From: Candidatus [Bacteroides] periocalifornicus | GTDB lineage: Bacteria > Bacteroidota > Bacteroidia > Bacteroidales > CAJPTX01 | NCBI GenBank assembly: GCA_001421095.1 | Contig: LIIK01000012.1 | Coordinates: forward strand, 1-56,379 | DNA: 56,379 bases | Direction: 5' to 3' | In this document: in pieces, positions 34,078 through 42,233 of the stretch | How the letters are laid out: the number at the start of each line of letters is the position of its first letter | Numbering within the stretch: position 1 is the first letter of the stretch | Notes under the pieces: model-generated | The model's input: the letters and a program-made list of their open reading frames with translations, nothing else | The model's database searches: none | What the model was told of the DNA's origin: nothing | Translations under genes and position numbers: made by a program

Positions 34078-36597
34078 CTACCGGTGCTTTACCCGGTCAT
34101 GCTCCTCGGCCTGCTTGGCACTGTTCCAGCTCTCGAGGCTGCCGGTGAGGTAGCCGGTTATGCGGCGTAGGCGGGCTATTTGGTCGCTTTGGCATACGGG
34201 GCATTTGTCATAGATCACCCCCTTGTAGCCGCAGCGTTTGCAGGTGTCTACCGGGTGGTTGATAGAGCCGTAGCCGATGCCCGCGTCGTGCATGGCCCGT
34301 ACGATCTTCACCATCACCTTCACGTTCTTCTTGGCCTCGCCGTCGAGCTCCACGTAGGTGATGTGGCCGCCGAGGGTCTGCGCGTGGAAGGGCGCTTCTA
34401 GCCTGATCTTGTCGAGGATGCTCACGGGTTCCTTCACGTCTATGTGGAACGAGTTCACGTAGTAGTCGCGGTCATTCACCCCCTTGATGATGCCGAACCG
34501 TTTCTGGTCAGCCTTGGTGAATCGGCCAGAGAGCCCCTCGGCCGGGGTGGCCAGCACCGAGTAGTTGAGCCCGTAGCGCTGTTTGTATTCTTCTACCACC
34601 TGCCCGAGCACCCCTATAGCCTCATGGAGGGTGTTCCAGGCCTCGGTACTCTGGGCGTGGCTTTGGCCGTAGAGTGCCATCATGGCGTTGTGCCCGCCGA
34701 TGAACCCGATGCCCAGCGTGCCCTGCTTTAGCACCTCGGCCACCTTATCGTTTGGGTTCAGCGCGCCGCCCCCCTTCCACACGTCGTTGCCCATCATGAA
34801 GGGGAACTGGCGGGCCACGGCGGTCTGCTGGTACTGGTAGCGTTCGTAGAGCTGGTCGGCTACCAGCGTGGCCATTTCGCGGAGGCTGCCGAGGAATAGC
34901 TTTTTGGCCTCCTGCTGTATGCGCTCGTTGGTGGCCTCTGGCAGGCGGCTTTCGGCATTCTGGCGGGCGAGTATGGCCAGCCGGGGCATATTGATGCTGG
35001 TGAATGAGAGGTTTCCGCGCCCTATGGAGGTGCGGGGCCCGTTGAGGTTTTCGTATACCCGCGTGCGGCAGCCCATGGTGGCCACCTCGTGGAAGTAGCG
35101 CTTGGGGTCGTCAGCCTTCCAGTCCGGATCGGCATTGAAGGGGGTATCGAGGAACACGAAGTTGGGGAAGAGGGCGCGGGCCGTGGTTTGGCAGGCCAAG
35201 AGGAACAGGTCGAAATTCGGGCAATCGAAGGCGATTTCCCCTTTGGCGGCAGCCTCGTAGTTGGCCAATGCGGCCTCGATATCGTGCGTGCTGTAGTTTA
35301 CCCCGTCCTTCACCTTGAATATCTGGATGGGGAATATCGGCACCTCGCCTTGCCCTAGCCCCTCCTCGGTGGCTTGCAGCAGGCAGCGGATGAGCATGCG
35401 CCCCTCGGGCGAGGTATCAGTCCCGTAGTTGATAGAGCTGAATACCACTTGGTTACCCCCGCGTGAGTGCATGGTGTTGAGGTTGTGGATGAAGCCCTCC
35501 ATGGCTTGGTGGGTATCGCGTTCGGTGGCTGCCAGGGCCTTGTCTAGAGCCACCTGGAGCTGCTGCTCGCTCACCGGGAGTCCGAGCTGGGCTACGATTC
35601 CAGACACCGCCTCTAGCTCCTGCTTACCGTTGCCCAGGGCTATCTCCGCCTCGCGCACGGTGCGGCAGATCGTTTTTTCGTTGGGGAGTTCCTTCCCCTC
35701 GGTATTCCCCAGTTCGGCGATGAAGCTGATGTTCCGCCCCACGTGTTTCCAGAACGATTTGCGAACGCCCGGGGCCATGAAGAAGTCGAAGGCCGGGATC
35801 GCTTGCCCGCCGTGCTGCTCATTCTGGTTGGTCTGGAATATGATGGTGGCCAGGGTGGCGTAGCTCTGGATGCTCTGGGGGGTGCGCACCGTGCCATTCT
35901 TGGTGTGGAACCCCCGCTCGAAGAGGTCTTGCAGGTCGTACTGTAGGCAGGTGGTGGTTTTGGTGGGGTAGTAATCCATGTCGTGGATATGGATGTCACC
36001 GTTGGCGTGCGCCTGGGCGTAGCGGGGGTTCAGCAGGTACTTGCGCGTGTAGTCTTTGGTGACCTCGGAGGCGAAGGTCATCATCTGCCCGGCCGGGGTG
36101 TGCGATGACATGTTCGCGTTGCTCAGATTCACATCGTTGGTCTCTATCTGCACTATCCCATCCATGGTGTGCTTGAGCTCGGTGCGCTTATGCCGCTCGG
36201 TGTTCCGCCATTCCCGGTAGATGATGTATTTTTTCGCGATGAAGGGGTTGAAGGCCATGAGTTCCTTCTCCACCATGTCCTGTATCTCCTCTACCTTCAG
36301 CTCTCCTTTGGCCTGCAGCTCGCGGGTTACAAGGGCCACTATGTGGTCCACCACCTGGGTTTGCGGTTCCCGGCCGTTTGCCGTGTAGGCGCGCCCTACG
36401 GCGGTGCGGATTTTGGCGGGGTTGAAGTCGTCTACCGAGCCATCGCGCTTTACCACGTGGAGCTGGGGCTTGGAGATTGCTAGGGCCGCCTCTTCATGCG
36501 CGGGAGTCGTAGGCGTAGTGGCGGGCTCGGGGGCTAGCATTGAGGGGAGAGGTGCAACCGTTGGGGTTTCGGTCGCCATCTGGTTTGGAGTGTTCAT
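34078..36597 (-). CDS. nrdD: Anaerobic ribonucleoside-triphosphate reductase
   Basis: A glycyl-radical enzyme reducing NTPs to dNTPs without oxygen. After a Pro/Thr/Ala-rich N-terminal extension of about 45 residues comes an ATP-cone (from about residue 45: LHVVKRDGSVDDFNPAKIRTAV), then the large NrdD core. The C-terminus has the zinc knuckle CKRCGYKG..CPVCQ and the glycyl-radical loop RRITGYLTGSLESWN. Its activase NrdG is encoded at 25121-25636. A longer frame starts at 36654; ATG 36597 is chosen because the promoter box (36630-36638) lies between. A palindromic operator sits upstream at 36679-36699. The low-complexity extension before the ATP-cone is unusual. Confidence 0.95.
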   Translation of the reverse strand: MNTPNQMATETPTVAPLPSMLAPEPATTPTTPAHEEAALAISKPQLHVVKRDGSVDDFNPAKIRTAVGRAYTANGREPQTQVVDHIVALVTRELQAKGELKVEEIQDMVEKELMAFNPFIAKKYIIYREWRNTERHKRTELKHTMDGIVQIETNDVNLSNANMSSHTPAGQMMTFASEVTKDYTRKYLLNPRYAQAHANGDIHIHDMDYYPTKTTTCLQYDLQDLFERGFHTKNGTVRTPQSIQSYATLATIIFQTNQNEQHGGQAIPAFDFFMAPGVRKSFWKHVGRNISFIAELGNTEGKELPNEKTICRTVREAEIALGNGKQELEAVSGIVAQLGLPVSEQQLQVALDKALAATERDTHQAMEGFIHNLNTMHSRGGNQVVFSSINYGTDTSPEGRMLIRCLLQATEEGLGQGEVPIFPIQIFKVKDGVNYSTHDIEAALANYEAAAKGEIAFDCPNFDLFLLACQTTARALFPNFVFLDTPFNADPDWKADDPKRYFHEVATMGCRTRVYENLNGPRTSIGRGNLSFTSINMPRLAILARQNAESRLPEATNERIQQEAKKLFLGSLREMATLVADQLYERYQYQQTAVARQFPFMMGNDVWKGGGALNPNDKVAEVLKQGTLGIGFIGGHNAMMALYGQSHAQSTEAWNTLHEAIGVLGQVVEEYKQRYGLNYSVLATPAEGLSGRFTKADQKRFGIIKGVNDRDYYVNSFHIDVKEPVSILDKIRLEAPFHAQTLGGHITYVELDGEAKKNVKVMVKIVRAMHDAGIGYGSINHPVDTCKRCGYKGVIYDKCPVCQSDQIARLRRITGYLTGSLESWNSAKQAEEHDRVKHR

Positions 36598-36629
36598 CGG
36601 TGCTGCTTGGTTAAAGGGATAATCGCACT

Positions 36630-36638
36630 GCAAAATTA
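36630..36638 (-). promoter_or_regulatory. -7 box (TAATTTTGC) for nrdD
   Basis: TAATTTTGC matches TAnnTTTG on the minus strand; the predicted start is near 36625, giving a leader of about 28 nt before ATG 36597. Confidence 0.6.
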
Positions 36639-36678
36639 CAACCAATTGCCCCATGCGCCTAGGGGGGCTGAGTAGTAT

Positions 36679-36699
36679 TTATGAACATTTTGTTCATAA
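36679..36699 (-). promoter_or_regulatory. Perfect palindromic operator upstream of nrdD
   Basis: TTATGAACA and TGTTCATAA form a 9-bp inverted repeat around TTT. The centre at 36689 is about 63 bp upstream of the predicted transcription start, the position of class I CRP/FNR activator sites, and the arms resemble Crp/Fnr half-sites. I see no second copy in the window. Confidence 0.65.
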
Positions 36700-36894
36700 C
36701 CCCTGTGCCAGCATCCGTATCCCGCTGGTTTCAAGTTCATTGTAATCGATCTAAGTAATTACCGCGGGGTGGATGGCGCGGGTGCAGGTGCTGGGGCCGT
36801 AGGGATGTTCGGGTATCGCAACGGGAGGCGATGCGGGCTGTGTGGCAGGCGAGCGCCCTATACCTGCAAGGGGACTCCTCCGTACCTTCGCCGT

Positions 36895-36980
36895 ACCAAC
36901 TCAACACCTGCGCCGCTGCATGTTCGGATTTCGCCTTAAGGCGAAATCCGAACATGCAGCGACGGAGGTGTTGAGTTGGT
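36895..36980. repeat. Palindrome family C, copy 3 (86 bp, nearly perfect)
   Basis: The arms pair from 36895 to 36980 with mismatches only at 36913/36962 and 36910/36965; the central 48 bases (36914-36961) are perfect. The outer flanks hold GTTGGTACGGCGATGGTA at 36986-37003 and a near-perfect inverted counterpart at 36883-36900. This is the most intact copy. It lies between the nrdD operator and the end of the hmuR-like gene. Confidence 0.92.
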
Positions 36981-37019
36981 GTTAAGTTGGTACGGCGATG
37001 GTAGGGGGAAAGTGCGCCA

Positions 37020-38954
37020 TTAGTAGAACCGTAGCGCAAGGGCTGCGTACCAGCTACGCCCAGAGGTAAAGCCCGCAGCAATGTCGAGATTCCCTGGCCT
37101 ATAGTCAAGGAGATTCTCGCTACCAACCGTTAGGGTTACGTAGTGCTTCCACTCGGCGTTCACCGATGCGCGCAGCATGACGTAGCCAGGGTATCGAACC
37201 GGGTAGTAATCCTCTATCCCATCAAGTTTTTTCTTCATCCCTATCGTGATAGGGCTAAAGTAGCGCAAGCTCAAGTCTGTACCGAGCCGAAAACCCCAGC
37301 GCCCATAGCCGAGGCTCAACGTACCCGTTGCGGTATGAGGCCGTATAGTAGTCACTTTGATTCTCGTACCATCTCTCCGGAAATCGGTGGCATCATTCCA
37401 CATGTAGGCGTAGTTCCCATATAGGCGAACCCACTGATTGAGGAAATAGCGAACCGCGAGAGTGGCGCTCGCCAACTGCGATTCACCCTCGATATTGATG
37501 TAGTTTAATATCGTACCATTTTTTTCACTTCGGCTTATAATTTCGTGCCGCATATTGGTGTACTGCGCCACTAGAGAAATGTTCAGATTACGAGTATCAA
37601 ACTCTGGCGACAGCGTCACCATGCGGCTCTGCTCTGGTTTAAGGTTGGGATTCCCCGTAATATAGAACATATTCTGGTGATTCCAGTACATGTATAGCTC
37701 CTTGAGCGATGGTGAGCGAAAGCCCGTAGCATAAGAAGCGCGAAAGGCCCAATAGCCCGACCTCCAGAGGAATGTGAGCTTCGGCGAAATATTCAGCCCA
37801 TAGCGAGAATGGATATCGCCGCGAGCCCCGAAGGTCAGCGTCCAATTGGGGGCAAATTTGATATCGGTCTGCGCATAGAGCGAGGTAGTGTAGGCTCTAT
37901 GGCGAGCATTGATATCAGCAAATCGGTCGCCCCGTAGGCTCTCGCCCATCCACTCTACCCCAGCGTTGAACTGCACGGGGCTATCCTCGCTATAGGTAGA
38001 GTTGAGCTGCGCACGGGCTGTATGGGTGCGGAGCATGAATATCGGCACGTAGGGATCGCTCTTCGCACGCTTGTACCAGGTCTGCCGGTCGTACCCCTCA
38101 AGGTTGTAGGTTCCCTCCAGCTGGTAGCTATCGGAGAGTTTCCCTTTGAGCTGCCCAAAGCCTGTGAACGCCTCGTAAACTACAGCCTCCTTACGATCTA
38201 TATTCTGCAGACGTGAATTGAACTGCCCGTAGACCTCAGCCGAAAACGAGTTGCTCTTATTCTGCCACTTCAGACGCTGGTTGGCATTCCAAGAGGAATA
38301 GTCATACACCGTGAACCTGTTCCCCCCCTCTAGCCGCATGGTAAACCGATCCTGCTCCCCATACCCTCCACCCGTGCTGGAGGTGAATCCATAGCCCTTA
38401 AGCCCAACGAACCCGTTGTACCGCTGCACTCCGCTATTGTCATAGAGTGCCCGGGCACTAGCCTCCACGGGCATGGTAGCTTTACGGGTGATGATGTTGA
38501 TAACCCCTCCTATAGCATTTGAACCGTAGAGCGCGCTGGAGGCCCCCCGAACCACCTCAATCCGCTCCACATTATTGGGGTCGATACGTTCGAGGTCGAT
38601 AGCCCCATTCCCCTCAGAGCCTATACGCTCGCCATCGACGAGGAAGAGATAGTAATCAGCACTGAATCCCTGAATCACCAATCGATCCTGGGCTCCGTGC
38701 TTCGTGCGCTGAATGCCTGGGATGAGAACCTCCAGCATATCGTGTACCGACCGCGGCTGAATCTGCTCTATCTCCTTGGGCGTAATCACCTGTATAGGGG
38801 TGGGCACGCTCTTGAGCGGCCTGGGTACACGCGTGGCGGTCACCACCACTTGGTCGAGCGTATCGCTCCGCATGAGGCGGGTGGTATCCACCGGGTCGGC
38901 CTGCACTACCAGGGGCAGCAGCGCGAAAATGGGTATGATGGGAAGATATTTCAT
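37020..38954 (-). CDS. TonB-dependent outer-membrane heme receptor, HmuR-like
   Basis: A signal peptide (about residues 1-19) is followed by a TonB box-like DQVVVTATR near residue 35, a plug domain (about 45-165: VRGASSALYGSNAIGGVINIITRKA) and a 22-strand-type barrel ending in the C-terminal aromatic Tyr (ALRFY). Heme-receptor signatures are visible: FRSPSLKELYMYW and GNPNLKPEQS correspond to the FRAP and NPNL/NPDL boxes of heme receptors including HmuR. Three HmuY-like lipoproteins lie directly upstream on the same strand, as hmuY precedes hmuR in Porphyromonas. The ligand is therefore inferred to be heme. No hmuSTUV-like genes follow; nrdD is next. Confidence 0.88.
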   Translation of the reverse strand: MKYLPIIPIFALLPLVVQADPVDTTRLMRSDTLDQVVVTATRVPRPLKSVPTPIQVITPKEIEQIQPRSVHDMLEVLIPGIQRTKHGAQDRLVIQGFSADYYLFLVDGERIGSEGNGAIDLERIDPNNVERIEVVRGASSALYGSNAIGGVINIITRKATMPVEASARALYDNSGVQRYNGFVGLKGYGFTSSTGGGYGEQDRFTMRLEGGNRFTVYDYSSWNANQRLKWQNKSNSFSAEVYGQFNSRLQNIDRKEAVVYEAFTGFGQLKGKLSDSYQLEGTYNLEGYDRQTWYKRAKSDPYVPIFMLRTHTARAQLNSTYSEDSPVQFNAGVEWMGESLRGDRFADINARHRAYTTSLYAQTDIKFAPNWTLTFGARGDIHSRYGLNISPKLTFLWRSGYWAFRASYATGFRSPSLKELYMYWNHQNMFYITGNPNLKPEQSRMVTLSPEFDTRNLNISLVAQYTNMRHEIISRSEKNGTILNYINIEGESQLASATLAVRYFLNQWVRLYGNYAYMWNDATDFRRDGTRIKVTTIRPHTATGTLSLGYGRWGFRLGTDLSLRYFSPITIGMKKKLDGIEDYYPVRYPGYVMLRASVNAEWKHYVTLTVGSENLLDYRPGNLDIAAGFTSGRSWYAALALRFY

Positions 38955-38969
38955 GGCTGGTTGTGAAAA

Positions 38970-39010
38970 ACGGCGGGCCGATACGCATTGGCTGCGTTAC
39001 GACCCGCCTA
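38970..39010 (-). terminator. Terminator-like hairpin between hmuY1 and hmuR
   Basis: On the minus strand GGCGGGTCGTAACGCA pairs with TGCGTATCGGCCCGCC (three mismatches, loop of 5 nt), followed by GTTTTT. It is in the 70-nt gap between the HmuY-like gene and the receptor, with no promoter seen after it, so read-through would be needed to express the receptor. Confidence 0.7.
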
Positions 39011-39024
39011 GTTGGAAATCAGGA

Positions 39025-39711
39025 TTAATCGGCCTTGATCTCTGCCCAGCGGAATTTGATGTACCCACGCTCCTTCTTCTCGTTGAAGTAGTCGAGCACC
39101 TGCAGCTTCACGTATTGGCCAGAGGGGATACGCAGCACGAACACATTTTGCTTCACGTAGGTAGGCGGTGGCATCTGGCTCAGATCCATGACAATCAAGC
39201 TACTAAGGGCTCTATTGGCCGATGCGGGGCGCAGGACAGATTCACCCATCTCATTGCTTATGTTGATCCGGTACAGCGAATCCTCAAAGAAGGCCCCCGC
39301 CGGGGGGATCGTCCTGAGCGCATCGAAATCGGTGATGTCGGTCATGGCCACCTTCGCGCCCCCATCGCCGCTGGTGCCGCCATTGGTGCGCCAGCGCGTC
39401 CAGCTCAGGGCCACATCCCAGTCCTTGCGGGCCTTCCACTCCGCATCGCCCGATACGGTATCGGTATTCTCGGGATTGTTAGGGTTTACGCTTGAGGCCT
39501 CGCCTACCACCTTGCCCTGCACGAATGAGACGTAGGTCCACTTCGTCCTATCCTGGGCCACCACCACGAGTTGGCCACTCTTGATACTATTTTGACTCTC
39601 GTCGGGCTCTTCATCTGGTTTCTGCTTTCGGCAGCCAGTTGAAAGCACCACGGGCGCAAGCAGCATGGCTACCACGCCCAGCATTAGCACTCTCCTCAGT
39701 TGTATCTGCAT
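39025..39711 (-). CDS. HmuY-like heme-binding lipoprotein 1
   Basis: A signal peptide MQIQLRRVLMLGVVAM leads to lipobox LSTGC (lipidated Cys near residue 27). The mature part follows the HmuY (PF14064) pattern: RTKWTYVSF, then KDWDVALSWTRWRTNGGTSGDGGAKVA, then VFVLRIPSGQYVKLQVLDYFNEKKERGYIKFRWAEI. HmuY proteins capture heme at the cell surface and pass it to HmuR. At the region aligning with the distal His ligand of P. gingivalis HmuY (FSHGP) this protein has LSQMPPPTY, with Met and no His. The start is ATG 39711; an upstream ATG at 39744 is possible. Confidence 0.85.
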   Translation of the reverse strand: MQIQLRRVLMLGVVAMLLAPVVLSTGCRKQKPDEEPDESQNSIKSGQLVVVAQDRTKWTYVSFVQGKVVGEASSVNPNNPENTDTVSGDAEWKARKDWDVALSWTRWRTNGGTSGDGGAKVAMTDITDFDALRTIPPAGAFFEDSLYRINISNEMGESVLRPASANRALSSLIVMDLSQMPPPTYVKQNVFVLRIPSGQYVKLQVLDYFNEKKERGYIKFRWAEIKAD

Positions 39712-40214
39712 AGCTAAAACGCTTTGATTGCTCTTTAGAATCATTCCTGATTCACGCCGCAAAGGTAGGCAGGTTGCGAGATGTGAGGAATAGCCAGATT
39801 TGGGGATTTTTCGGGGGAAAATTTCATAAACTGAGAAAACTTCTCTACATACACCGTAGCGCAGTAAGGGCGCAATGCGGGCTGCTTGGCTGTGGCACGA
39901 TTCAGAACCCAACGCGGCACGCCGCCTCGCTGCGAAGGCAAAGGACGCAAGGGCAAGGTGAACACTCGCTACTCTCTGCATCGCCCCTACGTTATGGGGT
40001 GTGCAGACGAATACTGACGGGGGCCTATGGGTGAGGAAGCAAAAGTTTCCCGACTAGATTCCCTGCTTCCTCCTGCTAGATTCTCTGTACGACTCCTGCG
40101 ATCTTGGTACGATGTTGCAAAGATGCGGAAGGGGTTAAGCCCGTGAACTTTTTTCGGATGTACCGCTACAGGGCTACTAAGACCAATATCCTGAATCTGC
40201 ACCAGGCCCAGAAC
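39712..40214. other. hmuY1 promoter region with shared upstream element and degraded repeats
   Basis: 39759-39767 is TACCTTTGC on the minus strand. 39781-39815 carries TGAGGAATAGCCAGATTTGGGGATTTTT at the same distance as in the other two hmuY promoters. The text 39709-39815 is almost identical to 40921-41025. 39905-39935 contains a GCGGCACGCCGC palindrome remnant of the intergenic repeat family; 39960-39992 repeats the GAACACTCGCTACTC..TCGCCCCTACG block. No gene is seen. Confidence 0.75.
39759..39767 (-). promoter_or_regulatory. -7 box (TACCTTTGC) of hmuY1
   Basis: Minus-strand TAnnTTTG box. The spacing to the start ATG and to the upstream element equals that of hmuY2, because the whole block is duplicated. 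Confidence 0.7.
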
Positions 40215-40217
40215 CTA

Positions 40218-40254
40218 CAAAAACGGAGCGATGCTCCCAAAGCACCGCTCCGTC
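40218..40254 (-). terminator. Terminator of hmuY2
   Basis: On the minus strand ACGGAGCGGTGCT and AGCATCGCTCCGT pair strongly and are followed by TTTTTG, 20 nt past the hmuY2 stop. Confidence 0.85.
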
Positions 40255-40275
40255 GTTTAAGTACAAAATATGGTA

Positions 40276-40923
40276 CTATCTAAGCTCCACAAACCTAAAG
40301 GTTATCTGGTACTTCTCACCATTATCACCCTTGATGCCTGTTGCCTGCAGCTTGTAGACTTTACCAGTAGCCCCTTTGACTAGCATCACACGCTCTGATA
40401 CTGAAATTTGCATGTTGGCAAAAGGCAAGGCTTTAGCCATTTCAGTATTGAGGCTCACGGTCGTGGCACCCTTACCCTGCTGCATTTTACTGAAATCGAA
40501 AACAGCTAAGTGTGCATCATCATCCGCTCGATTATCCACCACAAAGTTTACACCCTCGGGGATTTTCGCCAGTGCAGTAAAATCTGTACCGTCTGTGGCA
40601 AAAGCTCCTCCCTTACCATTGCCAGAAGTCCCGCTATTGGTCTTCCATTGGTAGCAATGTAGGGCTATATCCCAGCTATTTTTGTCCACCCACTCCTTAT
40701 CCTCAGCATCCTTCTCCACCAGACCAGTTCCCACTTCTTTCCCCTTCCCTTCCAGCGAGATATAGTGCCACTTGCTCCAATCGCTACAGTCAATGGTCAG
40801 CTGTCCACCATCAGGCGGTACTTCATCGCCACCATTATTATCCTTTTTGCAACTGGTAAAACCAATCGACAGCGCTACAGCAGCCAGAGCTGCCAGAATT
40901 AGAAACCTCCTATGTGTACGCAT
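40276..40923 (-). CDS. HmuY-like heme-binding lipoprotein 2
   Basis: A 215-residue lipoprotein: N-terminal RTHRRFLILAALAAVAL and lipobox FTSC (near residue 24), then WSKWHYISLEGKGKEVG, NSWDIALHCYQWKTNSGTSG with NGKGGAF, and VSERVMLVKGATGKVYKLQATGI, all HmuY features. The His-ligand region reads LNTEMAKALPFANM, with Met and no His. The promoter and leader are near copies of those of paralogue 1. Upstream ATGs exist (40956), but the signal peptide begins at 40923. Confidence 0.85.
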   Translation of the reverse strand: MRTHRRFLILAALAAVALSIGFTSCKKDNNGGDEVPPDGGQLTIDCSDWSKWHYISLEGKGKEVGTGLVEKDAEDKEWVDKNSWDIALHCYQWKTNSGTSGNGKGGAFATDGTDFTALAKIPEGVNFVVDNRADDDAHLAVFDFSKMQQGKGATTVSLNTEMAKALPFANMQISVSERVMLVKGATGKVYKLQATGIKGDNGEKYQITFRFVELR

Positions 40924-40970
40924 AGCTAAAACATTTTGATTGCTCTTTAGAATCATTCCTGATTCACGCC

Positions 40971-41025
40971 GCAAAGGTAGGCAGGTTGCGAGATGTGGGG
41001 AATAGCCAAATTTGGGGATTTTTCT
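40971..41025 (-). promoter_or_regulatory. hmuY2 promoter with conserved upstream element
   Basis: TACCTTTGC (40971-40979), then 15 nt, then the direct pair TGGGGA-N11-TGGGGA with ATAGCC between. The same arrangement and spacing occurs before hmuY3 (42113-42165) and hmuY1 (39759-39815, with one TGAGGA). Confidence 0.75.
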
Positions 41026-41047
41026 GAACTGAATTCCACAAAACTAA

Positions 41048-41085
41048 ACTAGCGCAGCGACCTCTATGCCGGTTGCTGCGCTAGT
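41048..41085 (-). terminator. Hairpin downstream of hmuY3
   Basis: ACTAGCGCAGCGACC and GGTTGCTGCGCTAGT pair with one G-U across an 8-nt loop; on the minus strand it is followed by TTAGTTTTG. It lies about 170 nt past the hmuY3 stop. Confidence 0.6.
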
Positions 41086-41258
41086 AGATTGCTCATCATG
41101 CGAGGCTCTACAGGAGAGGGCAAGCCCTGGTTGGTGACTTTCAGCCAACTCTTACAGATTTCTCCCAAGCCATAGTCGCACTAAGACCGCCATAGTAAAG
41201 TCCTTGGCGAACAGCAGCACTCCGCACAGCTAGAAAGCCTTCATGATGGCTATTCGTA

Positions 41259-42068
41259 TTATTTCAGTTCCTCGAAGCGGATGGTATGCAGCGCATTGAT
41301 CTCCTTTTTCTGCCCATCAATCTCCCTCACCTCGCTATACTTGGTCCACAGGAGTTTGAATGCTCCCTTGCCAGATGCTGTACGCATGATGAAGACCTTG
41401 TTGGAAAGCTCATATTTGCCCATTTGCGCAAGCTTCTTCATAGGGCCATGGTAATCTAGGTAGTCCTTGCCAGTGGCATCCTTTTTCTTTTGGGTGTAGG
41501 AGGTGAGAATAGGACTCACGCTAGCATTTTTCTGAAATTTCCCCCCCGTTTGCATAGCGGAGAAGTCAATGATAATCGGGTAGTCTTTCATATCCTTCTT
41601 GAACTCCGCATCGGCTGGGATCGCTTTCACCCCATCAAAATCAACGATGCCCAGGTCGGCAGCCTCCCCCTTACCATTGCCTGAATCTCCACCATTGAGG
41701 CGGACCTCAAAGCGATGGAAAGCAATGTCCCAGTCGCTACGCGCCTTCCAAGCGGCATCCTCCTCATCCTTGGTAGCATCGCCGTAGCCCACCAGCTTGC
41801 CCCCATTCTCCATGGATACATATACCCACATATCATAGTTGATAGCATCCACATGCATTCCACCCTGATCTACAGTTACCTTGGGCTCTTTCTTCGGTTT
41901 AGGGGCAGGATTAGGATCCGGTTTGGGTGTAGGACTGGGGTTCTCCTTCTGCTCTTGCTTCTGCTCAGGCTTCTTCACATCCTTCTCGCAACCGGTCATA
42001 ACTCCTACGGTGCACAGCATGGTAGCCGCGGCAGTAACCATCAGAAAACTTGCAAGACGCTTCATCAT
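41259..42068 (-). CDS. HmuY-like heme-binding lipoprotein 3 (His-type)
   Basis: About 269 residues: signal MMKRLASFLMVTAAATMLC, lipobox VMTGC (near residue 27), then a Pro/Lys/Glu linker (PSPTPKPDPNPAPKPKKE), then the HmuY core: YDMWVYVSMENGGKLVGYGD, RSDWDIAFHRFEVRLNGGDSG and NGKGEA, LSNKVFIMRTASG. Between them it retains LDYHGPMKKLAQ, which aligns by eye with the FSHGP segment of P. gingivalis HmuY that carries a heme-ligand His; the other two copies have Met there. The long linker suggests the domain extends away from the membrane. Start ATG 42068; 42098 is also possible. Confidence 0.85.
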   Translation of the reverse strand: MMKRLASFLMVTAAATMLCTVGVMTGCEKDVKKPEQKQEQKENPSPTPKPDPNPAPKPKKEPKVTVDQGGMHVDAINYDMWVYVSMENGGKLVGYGDATKDEEDAAWKARSDWDIAFHRFEVRLNGGDSGNGKGEAADLGIVDFDGVKAIPADAEFKKDMKDYPIIIDFSAMQTGGKFQKNASVSPILTSYTQKKKDATGKDYLDYHGPMKKLAQMGKYELSNKVFIMRTASGKGAFKLLWTKYSEVREIDGQKKEINALHTIRFEELK

Positions 42069-42112
42069 ATTACGATTTACTGAACTACTAGTTGTCATAC
42101 GATTTAACGGGC

Positions 42113-42165
42113 GCAAAGGTAGCGCGGCTACACAACATGGGGTATAGCCGAATCTGGGGATTTTT
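42113..42165 (-). promoter_or_regulatory. hmuY3 promoter with conserved upstream element
   Basis: TACCTTTGC at 42113-42121, 15 nt, then ATGGGGTATAGCCGAATCTGGGGA in plus-strand orientation. The flanking 15 nt differ from those of hmuY1/2, while the element is kept, which suggests selection on it. Confidence 0.75.
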
Positions 42166-42233
42166 ATATCAACCCCCTCCGCAGAATTTGCAAGCGCATC
42201 AGCAGTCCCAAGCTCTTCTGTACCCACAAAATA

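Larger units (their letters stand above)
40924..41258. other. hmuY2 promoter region and hmuY3 terminator hairpin
   Basis: Holds the -7 box at 40971-40979, the shared element TGTGGGGAATAGCCAAATTTGGGGA at about 40994-41018, and the hairpin at 41048-41085. 41086-41258 shows no gene or repeat. Confidence 0.7.

Noticed and set aside
38776..39495. 239-residue plus-strand frame crossing hmuR and hmuY1
   Set aside because: Overlaps two well-supported genes on the other strand and lacks any recognisable domain.
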